64,000 bases of DNA, from NCBI GenBank assembly GCA_040216555.1, contig JAVJOW010000009.1:1-64000 (forward strand), written 5' to 3'. The notes below the pieces were generated by a model. That model did not search any database and was not told the DNA's origin. It saw nothing but the letters and a program-made list of their open reading frames with translations. This DNA is from Arenibacter sp040216555 (GTDB lineage: Bacteria > Bacteroidota > Bacteroidia > Flavobacteriales > Flavobacteriaceae). How positions within the stretch are numbered: the first letter of the stretch is position 1; every line of letters starts with the position of its first letter. Positions 61,600-64,000 of this stretch are shown in pieces. A program made the translations under genes and the position numbers.

Positions 61600-64000
61600 T
61601 TATAGATTGCCCAACTGGTATTGTACCTCGATGGCCTGTTGGTTAAATTGATTGATATATTGTAAATGTGTTTGTTTTATCCTGATGGCACTATTTAGGA
61701 TAGTGATATAGTTCACATATTCTATCTCGCCTTCCTTGGATGCCAATTGTGCCGTGGCTATCTGTTCTTCTGCCAATAACAATGCACCATCCTCATAATA
61801 TTGCAATATCTTTTGTGTTTTTTCAAGGGATTTGAGCAATTGGGAAACACGGCTTTCAGTTATAGCTTTTTGTTCCAAATATTGATTTTCTGCGACCATC
61901 GCATCTGCCTTGGCTGCCTTTACCCTTGATTTCTGAGGATAAAACCATAACGGAATACTAATTCCTGCCTGATAGGTATTGAAGCCTGAAACATCATCTA
62001 CCACTTGCCGTCCATAGGAAAGACTGAATTTTGGCAGGAACCCCGATTTTTCAACACCCACATTGGCTTTGCTTACTTCTACATTTTGAAGCGAATATTG
62101 CAATATGGGGTTATTTGCCACGGTCGTTGAATCCATTATATTGCTCAAATTCATTGGCTCATATAAAACCGAAAACGTTTCAATAGGTGCTTCCGTTCCC
62201 AAATACTGCTTTAGGGCCCGTTTGGCAATTTCAATATCATCATAGGCCTGTTGTCGCAATACTTGAATCTGCTGGTATTCCGAGGAAGCAGAAATAAATT
62301 CCAACTTTCCGGTTTCGCCCGTATCGTAACGCAATTGTGCTGCGGTCTTAAAATTGGCATAAACACTATCCAATTGTTCGGCAAAAAGAAGTTGCGCTTT
62401 ATTATAATTTATTTGGTCATACGCTTGCATTACATTTCTTATCAATTGTTGCTCGTTTACCGCATAGAATTTTTCGCCCAGTGCCACACGCTGTTTGTAA
62501 AACTTCGATTTTGAAAAGCCAGAAAGCAAATCGATATTGCCCTGCTGTACACCAATAGTAGTCTGTATTCCAGGAAGATTATTGCCATATTCTTCTTTTC
62601 CTGTAAAAACCTGCGTGCTACCCATGTCGAAACTTGTACCTTTCATTGCTTGTTCGCGTTCAATAAAGGCTTGACTTTCTTTAAGGGATGGATAATTTTG
62701 CTTTGCCATTGCAATAGCTTCTTCCAAAGTAATGGGCTTCAGAACTGAAGTGGCCTGTTTTGTTTCCTGTGCAAAGCTATTTCCGGAAGTGAATACAGTA
62801 CCCAATACTAATAGAACAATAATTACCGTGGTGCTTTTATTGACATAGCTTTCATCATCTTTATTACCCTTTTTTTCTTTTCGGGTTTCGAGCCAATAGT
62901 ATAAAACAGGGATGACTACCAAGGTTAAAAATGTTGCCGTAAGCAGTCCACCAATTACCACTGTTGCAAGAGGCCGTTGAACTTCAGCACCACCAGAGGT
63001 AGAAACCGCCATAGGGATAAAGCCCATAATAGCCGCAGTTGCAGTAAGCAAAATTGGACGTAAACGTTCGTGCGTAGCTTCGTATATACGTTTTTTTAAA
63101 TCTGTCATTCCACCTTCTTTTAGTTCATTGAATTTATTTATGAGTACCAGTCCATTCAATACAGCAACTCCAAAGAGTACAATAAACCCAACACCTGCAG
63201 ATATACTAAAAGGCATACCACGGACCAACAGGGCGAAAACTCCACCAATGGCAGCCAAGGGTACGGCCATATAAATCATTAAGGACTGAGAAAATGAGTT
63301 GAGTGCGAAATAGAGCAATATGAAAATTAAGAACAATGCAATTGGTACAACAATCATTAATCGGTCTGTTGCTCGTTGCAAATTCTCAAAAGAACCGCCG
63401 TATGTGATATAATAACCCGCTGGTAATTTAACTTCGGCTTCCAATTTCTGCTGAATTTCCTCCACCATCGTTTTTACATCACGCCCACGGACATTGACAC
63501 CAATGGAAATACGACGGTAGGTATTGTCCCTTGATATTTGCATCGGGCCAGGTTTGTAACTGATATCAGCTACTTCTTTTAAAGGTACTTGTGCACCACT
63601 TGGTAAATCGATATAAAGATTTTTTAGGCTATTGATGTCTTTTCTAAATTCCTTGGCCAAACGGATGACCACATCAAATCGTTTTTCGCCTTCGAAAATG
63701 ACACTGGCTTTTTCACCCGCAAAAGCAGCACTCACATAATCGTTCAACTTATCAACGGTAACACCGTATTGTGCCATCTTTGCACGGTTGTAAACCACGG
63801 TCATTTGAGGCAGACCGCTGGTGGCTTCCACATTCAGGTCGGCCGCTCCGGGAACGGTTCTAATGACGGCTGCTATTTCTTTAATTTTATTAGCCAATAC
63901 GCCCAGATCCTCGCCATATAATTTTATGGCGACATCTTCCCGAACACCTGTAAGCAACTCATTAAAACGAAGTTCTACGGGTTGTGTAAAAACAAAATTG
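61600..64000 (-). CDS. CzcA-TolC fusion, 5' end outside the window
   Basis: About 800 residues of a longer protein; the frame is open to base 64000, and the reading FTQPVELRFNELLTGVRED there is internal CzcA sequence. The first part (to about residue 385 here) is the C-terminal portion of an RND pump (GVGFIVLFGVAVLNGLVLINKFNELKEGGM, then ATVVIGGLLTATFLTLVVIPVLYYW). A span and signal-like linker follow (VIIVLLVLGTVFTSGNSFAQ), and then a TolC-type domain of about 390 residues (ITLEEAIAMAKQNYPSLKES). Pump and channel are thus one polypeptide, a form known from Bacteroidetes. It heads the second efflux operon. Confidence 0.92.
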   Translation of the reverse strand, partial: NFVFTQPVELRFNELLTGVREDVAIKLYGEDLGVLANKIKEIAAVIRTVPGAADLNVEATSGLPQMTVVYNRAKMAQYGVTVDKLNDYVSAAFAGEKASVIFEGEKRFDVVIRLAKEFRKDINSLKNLYIDLPSGAQVPLKEVADISYKPGPMQISRDNTYRRISIGVNVRGRDVKTMVEEIQQKLEAEVKLPAGYYITYGGSFENLQRATDRLMIVVPIALFLIFILLYFALNSFSQSLMIYMAVPLAAIGGVFALLVRGMPFSISAGVGFIVLFGVAVLNGLVLINKFNELKEGGMTDLKKRIYEATHERLRPILLTATAAIMGFIPMAVSTSGGAEVQRPLATVVIGGLLTATFLTLVVIPVLYYWLETRKEKKGNKDDESYVNKSTTVIIVLLVLGTVFTSGNSFAQETKQATSVLKPITLEEAIAMAKQNYPSLKESQAFIEREQAMKGTSFDMGSTQVFTGKEEYGNNLPGIQTTIGVQQGNIDLLSGFSKSKFYKQRVALGEKFYAVNEQQLIRNVMQAYDQINYNKAQLLFAEQLDSVYANFKTAAQLRYDTGETGKLEFISASSEYQQIQVLRQQAYDDIEIAKRALKQYLGTEAPIETFSVLYEPMNLSNIMDSTTVANNPILQYSLQNVEVSKANVGVEKSGFLPKFSLSYGRQVVDDVSGFNTYQAGISIPLWFYPQKSRVKAAKADAMVAENQYLEQKAITESRVSQLLKSLEKTQKILQYYEDGALLLAEEQIATAQLASKEGEIEYVNYITILNSAIRIKQTHLQYINQFNQQAIEVQYQLGNL

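Overview
The window looks like chromosomal DNA of a marine Flavobacteriaceae bacterium (Maribacter/Zobellia/Arenibacter-like; genus not assignable here). The evidence is the low GC content, TAnnTTTG-type -7 promoter boxes, few Shine-Dalgarno sites, many lipoproteins, a PCAT/HlyD exporter, an RteC/BfmA-type mobile element and flavobacterial versions of GltBD, NhaD, ExbBD and FolC.

Bases 1-16740 form a catabolic region. An intergenic repeat patch is followed by a DUF1080 (3-keto-glycoside hydrolase family) gene and four different S1-family sulfatases, each lipoprotein-like. Next come a membrane-anchored winged-helix regulator on the minus strand and, divergently, a four-gene block typical of Planctomycetes/Verrucomicrobia: PSCyt1-PSCyt2-LamG-PSD1 (DUF1549/DUF1553), DUF1501, an NHL-type propeller, and DUF2231-cytochrome-LRR. 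Two exact 14-bp operator-like repeats lie in the divergent promoter. The four sulfatases and the PVC-like block are probably jointly used on a sulfated polysaccharide, but no SusC/D pair or glycosidase of known family is present to name it.

Bases 16861-30721 are core metabolism: gltD/gltB, an acyl-CoA dehydrogenase, a Glu/Leu-type amino-acid dehydrogenase, NhaD, ExbB-ExbD-TonB-like, folC and tRNA-Val(TAC).

Bases 30722-49681, directly behind the tRNA, look like an integrated mobilizable element. The first part (31253-39234) is a compact secreted-peptide system: a C39-peptidase ABC exporter, an HlyD fusion protein, a TPR-transmembrane-AraC regulator, a 41-residue double-glycine-leader peptide (36639-36764) and a prolyl-oligopeptidase lipoprotein. 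The same 13-mer, CGTCATTTATAAA, occurs upstream of the exporter operon, upstream of the peptide/peptidase operon and upstream of rteC, the first gene of the mobility part. This suggests that the regulator controls both the peptide genes and the element. The mobility part holds RteC, an excisionase-like HTH protein, a winged-helix replication-type protein, a DnaC-like ATPase, an EEP nuclease, SSB, a DUF6876-like protein, RadC, BfmA, a MobB/DUF5712 relaxase, a coupling ATPase and a phospholipase-D-like protein. No integrase and no second tRNA-derived att repeat were seen, so the right end is undefined.

Bases 49948-64000 are all on the minus strand and encode heavy-metal efflux: a CusA-CusB-CusC set with small His-rich proteins, then a CPC P-type ATPase, a SpoIIAA-like protein, a Fur-family regulator, a PII-like protein, a CzcB adaptor and a CzcA-TolC fusion cut by the window edge. 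This block may be cargo of the same island.
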